Assembly: GCA_945890205.1 (NCBI GenBank)
Contig: CAMDCL010000002.1
Location: forward strand, 1-64,000
Reading direction: 5' to 3'
Origin: Bifidobacterium breve
GTDB taxonomy: Bacteria; Actinomycetota; Actinomycetes; Nanopelagicales; Nanopelagicaceae
DNA length: 64,000 nt
Shown here: positions 1 through 7,911 of the stretch, piece after piece
Layout: every line of letters starts with the position of its first letter
Numbering within the stretch: the first letter of the stretch is position 1
Notes under the pieces: model-generated
What the model was told of the DNA's origin: nothing
Database searches by the model: none
Seen by the model: the letters and a program-made list of their open reading frames with translations, nothing else
Made by a program: the position numbers and the translations under genes

Positions 1-1
1 T

Positions 2-118
2 GAATCAATGGGAATCAAATCTGATGCACCACTATGTATGACATGTGGAGTAAAGATGCGTATGTCAGGTGCATGTTTCGTATGCGAAGGTTGCGGAAAC
101 ACATCTGGTTGCAGCTAA
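2..118 (+). CDS. nrdJ: Vitamin B12-dependent ribonucleotide reductase, C-terminal end (partial)
   Basis: Only the last 38 codons are present; the gene runs off the left edge and is absent from the ORF track. The visible tail has a CMTCG pair, then CFVCEGCG and ends in TSGCS. This is the cysteine-rich C-terminal tail of class II (adenosylcobalamin-dependent) ribonucleoside-diphosphate reductases, which is thought to re-reduce the active site. The enzyme makes deoxyribonucleotides and needs cobalamin, so the cell must make or import B12. An intrinsic terminator follows 33 nt after the stop codon. The call rests on the tail motif alone. Confidence 0.85.
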   Translation, partial: ESMGIKSDAPLCMTCGVKMRMSGACFVCEGCGNTSGCS

Positions 119-151
119 GAAATTACATGTCTTAACCAACCCCGTTAAAAG

Positions 152-183
152 CCCCGTCAATCACTGCGATTGGCGGGGTTTTT
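152..183 (+). terminator. Intrinsic terminator after nrdJ (copy 1 of a repeated terminator)
   Basis: An 11-bp stem (CCCCGTCAATC / GATTGGCGGGG, one G-T pair), a 5-nt ACTGC loop and five T residues. The 32-nt sequence is identical to the terminator at 863-894. Confidence 0.9.
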
Positions 184-256
184 ACTGCCAGAGTGCTGGC
201 ACACGCTCAGGAAATTTTGCCCATCAATATCACAGGTACTTCTCATTGAAGGCTCA

Positions 257-270
257 TACCCCCGGGGGTA
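257..270. promoter_or_regulatory. CsoR/RcnR-type operator candidate
   Basis: A perfect 14-nt palindrome, TACCCCCGGGGGTA. It resembles operators of the CsoR/RcnR/FrmR family, for example the TACCC...GGGGGTA core known for CsoR. It occupies the place of a -35 element, 17 nt ahead of a TATAAG hexamer (280-285), so bound repressor would block transcription of the DUF2202 gene. No CsoR gene is in the window. The rest of the 119-338 gap holds terminator copy 1 and a small hairpin (TGCCAG-agtg-CTGGCA, 186-201). Confidence 0.55.
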
Positions 271-338
271 CGGTGTCTTTATAAGGAAGAAGCAGTTAAA
301 TCAACTGATTCAACACCTTAAGAAATGCAGGTTAGATC

Positions 339-848
339 ATGAGAGCAAAGAAATTCACAGCAGCGGTTGTTCTTTCTGTAATCGCAGCGGTTGGCTTTGC
401 CCCATTGGCAAATGCGGCAGTGCGTCCGACTACAGCCCAAAAGCTTCAACTTCAATACCTTATTGAAGAGGAAAAATTGGCGCGCGATGTCTATCTCTAC
501 CTAGCAGAGAATGTGACTACTTTGAAGTTTGCGAACATTGCAAAATCTGAACAGACACATATGGATCAGATCGCAGTAATTTTGAAGACTTACAACTACT
601 TCAACCCAACAACCACTCGTGCGCCAGGAGTCTTCCGTGACAAGACATTACAAGCCTTGTACAACAAACTGATCGTCCAGGGTTCAACAGATGTAGCCGC
701 TGCGATGCAGGTTGGCCGGGATATTGAAAACTTAGATATCAAAGATCTTCAGGTGATGCTGAAGTCAACAATGCCAGCAGATATGAAGTTAGCCCTGAAC
801 AATCTATTGAAGGGCTCCACCAACCACTTGGCAGCTTTTAGCCGCTAA
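339..848 (+). CDS. Secreted DUF2202 ferritin-like protein
   Basis: A 169-residue protein with a signal peptide (KK near the start, a hydrophobic core, cleavage expected near ANAA, residues 24-27). The mature part matches DUF2202: an EEEKLARDVYLYL helix, a SEQTHMDQI helix and a VGRDIENLDIKDL segment, typical of a four-helix ferritin-like fold with carboxylate and histidine metal ligands. The biochemical role of the family is not settled; metal binding or oxidation outside the membrane is the natural guess. The gene has its own promoter region with a CsoR-like palindrome and lies between two identical terminators, so it is a free-standing unit between nrdJ and the rib operon. The overlapping 98-aa ORF at 170-466 is a shadow. 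Confidence 0.8.
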   Translation: MRAKKFTAAVVLSVIAAVGFAPLANAAVRPTTAQKLQLQYLIEEEKLARDVYLYLAENVTTLKFANIAKSEQTHMDQIAVILKTYNYFNPTTTRAPGVFRDKTLQALYNKLIVQGSTDVAAAMQVGRDIENLDIKDLQVMLKSTMPADMKLALNNLLKGSTNHLAAFSR

Positions 849-862
849 GGATGTGATCAAAA

Positions 863-894
863 CCCCGTCAATCACTGCGATTGGCGGGGTTTTT
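863..894 (+). terminator. Intrinsic terminator after the DUF2202 gene (copy 2)
   Basis: The same 32 nt as 152-183 (11-bp stem, ACTGC loop, T5), starting 14 nt after the stop codon. It isolates the DUF2202 gene from the riboflavin operon. Confidence 0.9.
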
Positions 895-922
895 CATGTA
901 TCCAGCATGGCAAGTGGCAGGT

Positions 923-928
923 TAGAAT
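923..928 (+). promoter_or_regulatory. -10 element (TAGAAT) of the riboflavin operon
   Basis: TAGAAT lies 10 nt before the start of the FMN aptamer, so transcription would begin close to the 5' end of the riboswitch. The same hexamer precedes the SAM-IV riboswitch, and TAGAGT precedes the TPP riboswitch. No clear -35 is seen. Confidence 0.5.
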
Positions 929-938
929 GAGTACGTTG

Positions 939-1056
939 TTTTCGGGGTCGATGTAATTTCGAACCGGCGGTTAAAGTCCGCGACCCGATACCTGCCAGGT
1001 ATCGGTTGACTCAGTGAAACTCTGAGACCGACGGTTAAAGTCCGGATGAGAGAAAA
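939..1056 (+). promoter_or_regulatory. FMN riboswitch (RFN element)
   Basis: Conserved aptamer blocks are present in order: TTCGGGGTCGATGTAATT, ACCGGCGGTTAAAGTCCGCGAC, the GATACCTGCCAGGTATC hairpin, GTGAAACTCTGAGACCGACGG and GTCCGGATGAGAGAA. It binds FMN and represses the ribD-ribE-ribBA-ribH operon. Together with the two flanking elements it explains the 302-nt gap before ribD. Confidence 0.95.
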
Positions 1057-1105
1057 CCAACAAAGGGTCGGCGCATGCCTACCCTCTTTGTGCATTTCTC
1101 TGCCA

Positions 1106-1141
1106 CCCCGGAAGCCTCTTTGAAACTCAAAAAGAGCGGGG
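1106..1141 (+). promoter_or_regulatory. Probable Shine-Dalgarno-sequestering hairpin of the FMN riboswitch
   Basis: CCCCG (1106-1110) can pair with CGGGG (1137-1141), and the inner CTCTTT (1116-1121) with AAAGAG (1131-1136). The 3' arm contains the GAGCGGGGG that would be the ribosome binding site for the GTG at 1151. There is no T-run, so control is more likely translational than by termination. Confidence 0.5.
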
Positions 1142-1150
1142 GCAAAGCCA

Positions 1151-2170
1151 GTGAAAATGGATTACACAGTTGCGATGCAACGTGCCATCGCCCTGTCGGA
1201 AAAAGGTTTAGGAAAGACAGCGCCCAACCCAATTGTTGGTGCAGTGATTATTGATGCAACGGGCAAGATTGTGGCCGAAGGTTTTCATGATCGAATGAAG
1301 TCGCCGGATCACGCAGAAGTTGTTGCCATTAAAGCAGCAGGGGATAAAGCAAAGGGTTCAACAATTGTTGTGACCCTCGAACCATGTAATCACACAGGCA
1401 GCACCGCTCCATGTGTTCAAGCAATCATCGATGCAGGTATTACAACCGTTGTCTTTGCGGTCAGTGATCCCAATAAAAAGGCGGCAGGGGGAGCGGCGGC
1501 TCTTCGCGCAGCAGGAATCACCGTTGTTGAAGGTGTATTAAAGGATGAGGCCGCCTTTTCAAACCGTGCGTGGCTGATGAAGATTGGTAAGAACAGACCA
1601 TTTTTTACCTGGAAGGTTGCAGCAACCCTTGATGGCAAGGTCGCAGCAGCTGATGGAACATCACAGTGGATCACCAACGAGGCATCACGTGCCGATGTGC
1701 AGATGCTGCGCCGTCAGGCAGATGCGATTTTGGTTGGTACCAATACCGTCATTACAGATGATCCCCATTTAATACCGCGTGGAGATTTCGCTGGCTACAC
1801 CCACAACCCAATCCGCGTTGTGTGCGGCGAACAAGAGTTACCCAAGGATGCACAAGTTTTTGATGATGCGGCCCTTACCGTTGTTGTTAAATCCAAGGAT
1901 CTAGATGTTCTGGTTGAAAAGCTAAATGAACTAGGCATTAATCACGTATTTGTCGAAGCTGGGCCAACACTTGGAAGTGCGATGTTAGATGGCTGCCTGC
2001 TAGATGAGTTAATCATCTACCAAGCACCAGCGCTTCTGGGTACGGGCAAGCACTTCTTTGCCTTTGATTACCCCACCACGATTACCGACCAGATGCGCAT
2101 GGATCATCTGGGCACTCAGGTTTTTGAGGGCGATGTTAAATCGGTCTATCGCATAAGGAATGGTGAGTGA
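1151..2170 (+). CDS. ribD: Bifunctional diaminohydroxyphosphoribosylaminopyrimidine deaminase / reductase
   Basis: 339 residues, full length for RibD. The N-terminal deaminase domain has the zinc and catalytic motif HAE (54-56) and PCNHTGSTAPC (about 79-89). The C-terminal reductase domain begins near FFTWKVAATLDGKVA (about 154), with VFVEAGPTLGSAML near 271. It carries out the second and third steps from the GTP-derived pyrimidine towards riboflavin. The GTG start is preferred because a purine-rich GAGCGGGGG lies at good distance; the ATG two codons later is possible. First gene of an FMN-riboswitch operon, overlapping ribE by 1 nt. Confidence 0.95.
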   Translation: MKMDYTVAMQRAIALSEKGLGKTAPNPIVGAVIIDATGKIVAEGFHDRMKSPDHAEVVAIKAAGDKAKGSTIVVTLEPCNHTGSTAPCVQAIIDAGITTVVFAVSDPNKKAAGGAAALRAAGITVVEGVLKDEAAFSNRAWLMKIGKNRPFFTWKVAATLDGKVAAADGTSQWITNEASRADVQMLRRQADAILVGTNTVITDDPHLIPRGDFAGYTHNPIRVVCGEQELPKDAQVFDDAALTVVVKSKDLDVLVEKLNELGINHVFVEAGPTLGSAMLDGCLLDELIIYQAPALLGTGKHFFAFDYPTTITDQMRMDHLGTQVFEGDVKSVYRIRNGE

Positions 2171-2775
2171 TGTTTACAGGATTAATTGCCGAGCTAGGTC
2201 ATATCACCGCCATTGAAAAGGGGGAAAGCTCTGCCGTATTTACAATCGCAGCCCCTGCGCTGATTTCACAGATCGCACTGGGAGATTCAGTTGCTATCAA
2301 TGGGGTCTGCTTAACCGCAACATCAATAAGTGGCGATACCTTTACCGCAGATGTGATGGTTCAAACCTTGGCGGTTACATCACTGTCACAACTAACGGTG
2401 GGCGGTGCGGTCAACCTTGAATTAGCAGCGCTGCTCAATACCCGTATGGGTGGACATATGGTGCAGGGCCATGTCGATGGCGTTGCAACAGTTGTTGCAA
2501 TAACCCCCGGAGAAAAGTGGGCACAGTTAGATATCACCGTGCCTGACAAGCTTGCTAAGTATATTGTCAACCAAGGTTCAATCTGTCTCGATGGTGTCTC
2601 ATTGACTGTCGGAGAAATTAATGACTCCAACAATAACGTCACAGTGTGGTTGATTCCAGAAACTTTGGAACGCACCAATTTGTCTACTAAAAAGTCGGGC
2701 GATTTAATCAACATCGAGGTTGATGTGCTGGCTAAGTATGTAGAGCGACTATTAGCCAAGGGTGAGAAAAAATGA
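2170..2775 (+). CDS. ribE: Riboflavin synthase, alpha subunit
   Basis: 201 residues from the ATG at 2170; the ORF track starts one codon too early (GTG at 2167), while the family begins with MFTGLI as seen here. Two homologous lumazine-binding halves are visible: VAINGVCLTAT in the first and GSICLDGVSLTVG in the second, plus MGGHMVQGHVDG between them. It dismutates two 6,7-dimethyl-8-ribityllumazine molecules into riboflavin, the final step of the pathway. It overlaps ribD upstream (stop/start TGATG) and ribBA downstream by 4 nt (ATGA), so the genes are translationally coupled. Confidence 0.95.
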   Translation: MFTGLIAELGHITAIEKGESSAVFTIAAPALISQIALGDSVAINGVCLTATSISGDTFTADVMVQTLAVTSLSQLTVGGAVNLELAALLNTRMGGHMVQGHVDGVATVVAITPGEKWAQLDITVPDKLAKYIVNQGSICLDGVSLTVGEINDSNNNVTVWLIPETLERTNLSTKKSGDLINIEVDVLAKYVERLLAKGEKK

Positions 2776-3965
2776 GTAACCTGCAAAAGGTGCTAGATGC
2801 CTACAAAAATGGGGATCTGATCATTGTTACCGATGATGCCAACCGGGAGGATGAAGGTGATCTGATGGTGCTGGCGGAAAAGGCCACACCTGAAAAGGTT
2901 GCATTTATGGTGCGCCATACAACTGGAATCTTGTGTGTTGCAATGACTGCAGAGCGGGCTCGCACCTTGCGCCTGCCACTGATGGTTGAAGAGAACCAGG
3001 ATTCAAAAAAGACCGCCTTTACAGTCAGCGTTGATTACAGGGTTGGAATCACAACAGGTGTTAGCGCAACAGAGCGTTCAAATACTGTTCGGGCGCTAGC
3101 TGATACAGCGGTAACCCACGCAGATTTCATCCGTCCTGGCCACATATTTCCGCTGATTGCAGATGCCGGTGGGTTGGATGCTCGCGGTGGACACACTGAA
3201 GCAGGTGTTGCACTGTCCTACTTAGTGGGCGCACAGCCTGTGTGTTTATTATCTGAGATCGTCAATGATGATGGATCCATGGCACGCGGTGCATCACTTA
3301 CCGCCTTTGCCCAGCAACACTCAATCCCGATGATCTCTGTTGAAGAGCTCAAGGCCATCGCTGCGCTACCACCAACTACTCAATCCTCATTTGAGTTTGC
3401 ATGGGCACAGCTCCCGTTGCGCACCGGTTTATGGTCGATTGCAACATATCCAGGGCTTCGCCAACGTGAACACGCTGTCATTGCATTTGGTGATGCTGGC
3501 AAGGCTCCGATGATTCGAATTCATAGCGAGTGCTTTACCGGCGATGTTGTTCATTCACAACGCTGTGACTGCGGTGAGCAGTTAGAAAAATCTATCTCAC
3601 TTATTCAAAGCCATGGCCATGGATACATCATCTATCTGCGCGATCATGAAGGTCGCGGAATCGGGTTGACTGAAAAGATTAAGGCGTATCAATTACAAGA
3701 TGCGGGCATGGACACTATCGATGCCAATCTGCATTTGGGACATGAGATCGATGCGCGTGATTGGTCTGATGCAGTTGCAATTGTTAAGGCGCTAGGGGTT
3801 AAAGAGGTAACGCTTTTGACCAACAACCCCAACAAGGTTCAAGCCTTACGCACAGCAGGGGTTGAGGTAACTCAGGCCAATCTAACCGTTGCACCAAATA
3901 CTTTTAATGAAAAGTATCTAGCTACCAAGGAAGAAAAACTTGGTCACTTACGAGGAGGCAAGTAA
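2772..3965 (+). CDS. ribBA: 3,4-dihydroxy-2-butanone-4-phosphate synthase / GTP cyclohydrolase II
   Basis: 397-residue fusion. The N-terminal RibB domain has DDANREDEGDL (about 21-31) and, further on, RPGHIFPL and RGGHTEAGV. The C-terminal RibA domain has the zinc-binding cysteines in SECFTGDVVHSQRCDCG and the RDHEGRGIGL motif. RibB makes the four-carbon precursor from ribulose 5-phosphate; RibA opens GTP. Having both domains in one chain supplies the two entry substrates of riboflavin synthesis in equal amounts. Overlaps ribE by 4 nt and abuts ribH. Confidence 0.96.
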   Translation: MSNLQKVLDAYKNGDLIIVTDDANREDEGDLMVLAEKATPEKVAFMVRHTTGILCVAMTAERARTLRLPLMVEENQDSKKTAFTVSVDYRVGITTGVSATERSNTVRALADTAVTHADFIRPGHIFPLIADAGGLDARGGHTEAGVALSYLVGAQPVCLLSEIVNDDGSMARGASLTAFAQQHSIPMISVEELKAIAALPPTTQSSFEFAWAQLPLRTGLWSIATYPGLRQREHAVIAFGDAGKAPMIRIHSECFTGDVVHSQRCDCGEQLEKSISLIQSHGHGYIIYLRDHEGRGIGLTEKIKAYQLQDAGMDTIDANLHLGHEIDARDWSDAVAIVKALGVKEVTLLTNNPNKVQALRTAGVEVTQANLTVAPNTFNEKYLATKEEKLGHLRGGK

Positions 3966-4430
3966 ATGGCAGGACATGCACCGATCATCGAGATCAAGAA
4001 ATTTCCAAAAGCAAAGGTAATGATCATCTCCGCCGCCTGGCATCTAGATATTTGCAATGATCTCATCGCTGGCGCGCAGCGAGCGTTAGAGCAAGCAGAG
4101 GTAGGTACGGTTCGCGTGCAGTATGTTCCGGGCTCCTTTGAAATTCCACTAGCTGCTCAATATGCATTTGAGGCAGGCTTTGATGCCGTTGTTGCGGTCG
4201 GCTTGGTGCTCAAAGGTGAGACACCTCACTTTGAGTATGTCTGCCAAGGTGTAACTCAAGGTGTCATTGATGTGTCACTCAAGTACGGAAAGCCAATTGG
4301 CTATGGCGTTTTGATGTGTAACGATCTAGATCAAGCGCTTGCACGTTGTGGCCGCCCAGATAGCACAGAAGATAAGGGTTACGACAGCGCAGTCGCCGCC
4401 CTAGAACTTTTGCGTTTAAAGACCCCCTAG
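3966..4430 (+). CDS. ribH: 6,7-dimethyl-8-ribityllumazine synthase
   Basis: 154 residues, normal length. Visible family features are the [18 protein letters not shown]-terminal strand-helix, [12 protein letters not shown], the [16 protein letters not shown] segment with the catalytic histidine region, and [11 protein letters not shown]. It condenses the RibD product with the RibB product to give the substrate of RibE, and usually forms large icosahedral or pentameric assemblies. The ATG directly follows the ribBA stop codon, with GAGGAGG as ribosome binding site inside the end of ribBA. Last gene of the rib operon. Confidence 0.96.
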   Translation: MAGHAPIIEIKKFPKAKVMIISAAWHLDICNDLIAGAQRALEQAEVGTVRVQYVPGSFEIPLAAQYAFEAGFDAVVAVGLVLKGETPHFEYVCQGVTQGVIDVSLKYGKPIGYGVLMCNDLDQALARCGRPDSTEDKGYDSAVAALELLRLKTP

Positions 4431-4431
4431 A

Positions 4432-4437
4432 TAGACT
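4432..4437 (+). promoter_or_regulatory. -10 element (TAGACT) for a leaderless prpB transcript
   Basis: TAGACT sits 7 nt before the GTG start of prpB and 1 nt after the ribH stop codon. There is no Shine-Dalgarno sequence in between. A TTTGCG at 4409-4414 is at -35 distance. The prp genes probably have their own promoter here and are not part of the FMN-controlled unit. Confidence 0.5.
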
Positions 4438-4444
4438 CGGCTTC

Positions 4445-5332
4445 GTGAGCGTAACCAGCGCAGGTGCGGCCTTCAAAAAGGCCTTAGCTGAAGAATCCCC
4501 ACTTCAGATTATTGGAACCATTAACGCTAACCATGCTCTTTTAGCCAAGCGCGCAGGATTTCGTGCGATCTATCTCTCTGGTGGTGGGGTTGCGGCAGGA
4601 TCCTTGGGTATTCCAGATTTAGGAATCACAACCCTTGAGGATGTCTTAATTGATGTTCGCCGAATCACCAATATCTGCGATACACCTTTGTTGGTAGATG
4701 CCGACACTGGTTTTGGGCCATCGGCTTTTAACATCGGCCGCACAGTAAAGGAGCTGATCAAAGCTGGAGCGGCCGCAATGCATATCGAAGATCAGGTTGG
4801 TGCAAAACGTTGCGGACATCGCCCCAATAAAGAGATTGTCTCTAAGGGCGAAATGGTTGATCGCATTAAAGCAGCTGTTGATGCACGTACCGATGAGAAG
4901 TTTCAGATCATGGCCCGCACCGATGCGATCGCTAATGAGGGTATTGATTCGGCGCTAGATCGTATCCACGCATATATTGAAGCTGGCGCAGATTTGATCT
5001 TCCCTGAAGCGGTAGAAAGCCTTCAGGATTTCGCCATAATTTCATCGGCTGTTTCCGTTCCGATACTGGCAAATATCACCGAGTTTGGAAAGACTCCACT
5101 GTTTACTCGCCAGGAGCTAGCGGCCAATGGGGTCAGAATGATCCTGAACCCGCTCTCAGCCTTCCGAGCGATGAACAAGGCGGCTGAAAATGTCTACACT
5201 GCGATTCGTCGTGAGGGCACACAGGCTGGTGTGATCGACACGATGCAGACACGTGAAGAGTTATATGAAGCTATTAATTACTATCAATATGAAAAAGCAC
5301 TTGACCAAACACTAGGTAAAGACAACGGGTAG
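4445..5332 (+). CDS. prpB: Methylisocitrate lyase
   Basis: 295 residues, full length, GTG start. It belongs to the isocitrate lyase/PEP mutase superfamily: DADTGFG metal-binding segment (about 86), [21 protein letters not shown] with the active-site KRCGH, and MARTDA (about 156). It cleaves 2-methylisocitrate into pyruvate and succinate, the last step of the methylcitrate cycle for propionyl-CoA. KRCGH and the adjacent prpC and prpD favour PrpB over isocitrate lyase. The start lies 7 nt after a TAGACT hexamer, suggesting leaderless translation. Confidence 0.93.
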   Translation: MSVTSAGAAFKKALAEESPLQIIGTINANHALLAKRAGFRAIYLSGGGVAAGSLGIPDLGITTLEDVLIDVRRITNICDTPLLVDADTGFGPSAFNIGRTVKELIKAGAAAMHIEDQVGAKRCGHRPNKEIVSKGEMVDRIKAAVDARTDEKFQIMARTDAIANEGIDSALDRIHAYIEAGADLIFPEAVESLQDFAIISSAVSVPILANITEFGKTPLFTRQELAANGVRMILNPLSAFRAMNKAAENVYTAIRREGTQAGVIDTMQTREELYEAINYYQYEKALDQTLGKDNG

Positions 5333-5337
5333 GGACC

Positions 5338-6468
5338 ATGACAGAAATCAAAGTAAAAAAGTCAGTTGCACTCTCTGGAGTTCCAGCGGGAAGTACAGCG
5401 CTGAGCGCAGTTGGTGGAGCAGATCTTCACTACCGTGGATACTCAATCAAGGATTTAGCCGATAACTGCGAGTTTGAAGAGGTTGCATACCTTTTGGTCC
5501 ATGGTGCACTTCCTACTCAGGCTCAGTTAGATGGTTACAAGGCAAAGCTCAAAGGCCTACGCGGGCTTACACCTCAGGTGAAGACAGTCCTGGAACAACT
5601 TCCAGCATCTGCCCATGCGATGGATGTATTGCGTACAGGATTTTCAGCCTTGGGTGCGATTACTCCGGAGTCAACACAACACACAGAGGCAGAGGCGCGG
5701 GATATCGCAGACTCAATGCTGGCAAAGACCGGTTCACTTCTTGGTTACTGGCACCACTTTGCAAACAACGGAAAGCGCATTGAAGTTGAAACAGATGATG
5801 ATTCAATCGGTGCGCACTTTTTACACCTGCTGCATGGGCAAAAGCCAAGTGCGTTGTGGGAAAAGGCGATGCATGCCTCCCTTGTTTTGTATGCAGAGCA
5901 CGAGTTCAACGCTTCAACATTTACCGGTCGCGTAATTGCAGGCACCGGTGCTGATATTTACTCATGTGTTACAGGCTCTATCGGAGCGCTCAGCGGTCCC
6001 AAGCATGGTGGAGCAAATGAGGTTGCACTTGAGATTCAACTTCGTTACTCAACGCCAGATCAAGCAGAGGCTGATATTCGAAAGCGTGTCGATGCAAAGG
6101 AAGTTGTGATTGGCTTTGGACACCCTGTCTACACAGTTTCAGATCCTCGTAATGAGATCGTCAAGGTTATTACAAAGGAGCTGGCAGAAGAAGCTGGCAA
6201 GGAAAATCTCTACAACATTGCAGAACGTATTGAATCGGTGATGTGGGAGGTCAAGAAGATGTTCCCTAACGTCGACTGGTTCTCAGCTGTTGCATATGAT
6301 GCGATGAAGATTCCAGTTAATTACTTCACTCCGCTCTTTGTGATGGCACGTATTTCAGGTTGGACAGCTCACGTGATTGAGCAGCGCAACGATGGCAAGA
6401 TTATTCGCCCAACAGCTACCTATGTTGGTCCGGAAGATCTTGCCTTTGTACCTATCGATAAGCGTTAA
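5338..6468 (+). CDS. prpC: 2-methylcitrate synthase
   Basis: 376 residues, the normal length for the short citrate synthase type. Catalytic segments of the family are visible: [13 protein letters not shown] (first active-site His), [16 protein letters not shown] and [13 protein letters not shown] (second His). It joins propionyl-CoA and oxaloacetate. Citrate synthase and methylcitrate synthase cannot be separated by motif alone; the prpB and prpD neighbours decide it. It starts 5 nt after prpB with an upstream GGTAGGGACC ribosome binding site. Confidence 0.92.
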   Translation: MTEIKVKKSVALSGVPAGSTALSAVGGADLHYRGYSIKDLADNCEFEEVAYLLVHGALPTQAQLDGYKAKLKGLRGLTPQVKTVLEQLPASAHAMDVLRTGFSALGAITPESTQHTEAEARDIADSMLAKTGSLLGYWHHFANNGKRIEVETDDDSIGAHFLHLLHGQKPSALWEKAMHASLVLYAEHEFNASTFTGRVIAGTGADIYSCVTGSIGALSGPKHGGANEVALEIQLRYSTPDQAEADIRKRVDAKEVVIGFGHPVYTVSDPRNEIVKVITKELAEEAGKENLYNIAERIESVMWEVKKMFPNVDWFSAVAYDAMKIPVNYFTPLFVMARISGWTAHVIEQRNDGKIIRPTATYVGPEDLAFVPIDKR

Positions 6469-6471
6469 TTA

Positions 6472-7911
6472 ATGTCGGCCCATCTTTCTCAAGGGAACCA
6501 GCCATACGATCAAGCGATTATCGATATCGTCGATTACGTCTTGCTGTACGAGATTAAATCTCCGGTTGCTTACGAGACTGCATGGAACTGCTTTCTGGAC
6601 ACACTTGGTTGTGGCCTTGAAGCCCTTGAATATGAAGCCTGCACCAAGTTGTTGGGCCCTGTTGTTCCAGGATTAACCGTGGCTAACGGTGTAAAGGTTC
6701 CAGGAACTAAACATGTTGTAGATCCAGTGCAAGGTGCCTTCAACATCGGCGCGATGATCCGCTGGTTAGATTTCAATGACACCTGGTTAGCCGCTGAATG
6801 GGGACATCCTTCAGATAACTTGGGAGCGATCCTTGCAACAGCAGATTGGCTCAGCCGCACAACAGATAAGAAGTTCACAGTCAAAGATGTTTTAACTGCG
6901 ATGATCAAGGCGCATGAGATTCAGGGATGTATTGCGCTAGAGAACTCATTTAACAAGGTAGGTCTCGACCATGTCATTCTGGTCAAGGTCGCATCAACCG
7001 CTGTAGTTGCGCAAATGATGGGTTTAACACGAGATCAAGCCTTGGCAGCGGTTTCACTAGCGTGGATCGATGGACAATCACTTCGTACCTATCGACACTT
7101 TCCCAATGCAGGATCACGTAAATCTTGGGCGGCAGGGGATGCGACAGCTCGCGCAGTGCGTCTGGCATTAATCGCAAAGACTGGCGAGATGGGTTACCCA
7201 TCAGCGCTGACTGCAAAAACTTGGGGCTTCTACGATGTCTCATTTAAGGGCAAAGAGTTCACCTTCCAACGCACCTACGGCACATATGTAATGGAAAACA
7301 TTTTGTTTAAGATCTCATTTCCAGCTGAGTTTCATTCGCAAACAGGTGTTGAAGCTGCGATGACGATCTATCACCAGATGCAGGCTGCGGGTAAGAGTTC
7401 AGATGAGATCGCAAAGGTCACGATTCGTACCCACGAAGCGTGTATCCGAATCATCGATAAGAAGGGTCCACTCAATAACCCTGCAGATCGCGATCACTGT
7501 ATTCAGTACATGGTTGCGGTTCCATTTATCTTTGGTCGATTAACCGCTCGTGATTATGAAGAGGATATTGCGGCAGATCCACGTATCGATGCGCTACGTG
7601 AAAAGATTGTTTGCGTCGAAGATCCGGCATACACAGCTGATTATCACAACCCTGAAAAGCGATCGATCGCTAACGCAATTACCGTGGAATTTACAGATGG
7701 CACCGTATTTGAAGAGGTCGCTGTCCAGTACCCAATCGGCCATGCACGACGCCGGACCGAAGGTATTCCGCTGTTGATTGAAAAGTACAAGACCAACCTG
7801 GCCCGAATTTATGATGCTGATAAGCAGAAGCAGATCATTGATCTGTGCCTTGATTACGACAAGCTTTCAACTACTGCAGTAGATGAGTTTATGGATTTGC
7901 TGGCTCTTTAA
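6472..7911 (+). CDS. prpD: 2-methylcitrate dehydratase
   Basis: 479 residues, typical of the MmgE/PrpD family. Recognisable parts are MIRWLDFNDTWLAAEWGHPSDNLGAILA (about 96-123), the SLAWIDGQSLRTYRHFPNAGSRKSWAAGDATARAV segment and HSQTGVEAA. It dehydrates 2-methylcitrate to 2-methylaconitate. It begins 3 nt after prpC. The three adjacent genes give condensation, dehydration and cleavage; the rehydration step would need an aconitase encoded elsewhere. The stop codon overlaps the dinG start (TAATG). Confidence 0.93.
   Translation: MSAHLSQGNQPYDQAIIDIVDYVLLYEIKSPVAYETAWNCFLDTLGCGLEALEYEACTKLLGPVVPGLTVANGVKVPGTKHVVDPVQGAFNIGAMIRWLDFNDTWLAAEWGHPSDNLGAILATADWLSRTTDKKFTVKDVLTAMIKAHEIQGCIALENSFNKVGLDHVILVKVASTAVVAQMMGLTRDQALAAVSLAWIDGQSLRTYRHFPNAGSRKSWAAGDATARAVRLALIAKTGEMGYPSALTAKTWGFYDVSFKGKEFTFQRTYGTYVMENILFKISFPAEFHSQTGVEAAMTIYHQMQAAGKSSDEIAKVTIRTHEACIRIIDKKGPLNNPADRDHCIQYMVAVPFIFGRLTARDYEEDIAADPRIDALREKIVCVEDPAYTADYHNPEKRSIANAITVEFTDGTVFEEVAVQYPIGHARRRTEGIPLLIEKYKTNLARIYDADKQKQIIDLCLDYDKLSTTAVDEFMDLLAL

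Noticed and set aside
170-466. 98-aa ORF overlapping the start of the DUF2202 gene
   Set aside because: It runs through the terminator, operator and signal-peptide region in another frame, and its translation has no domain or plausible start.
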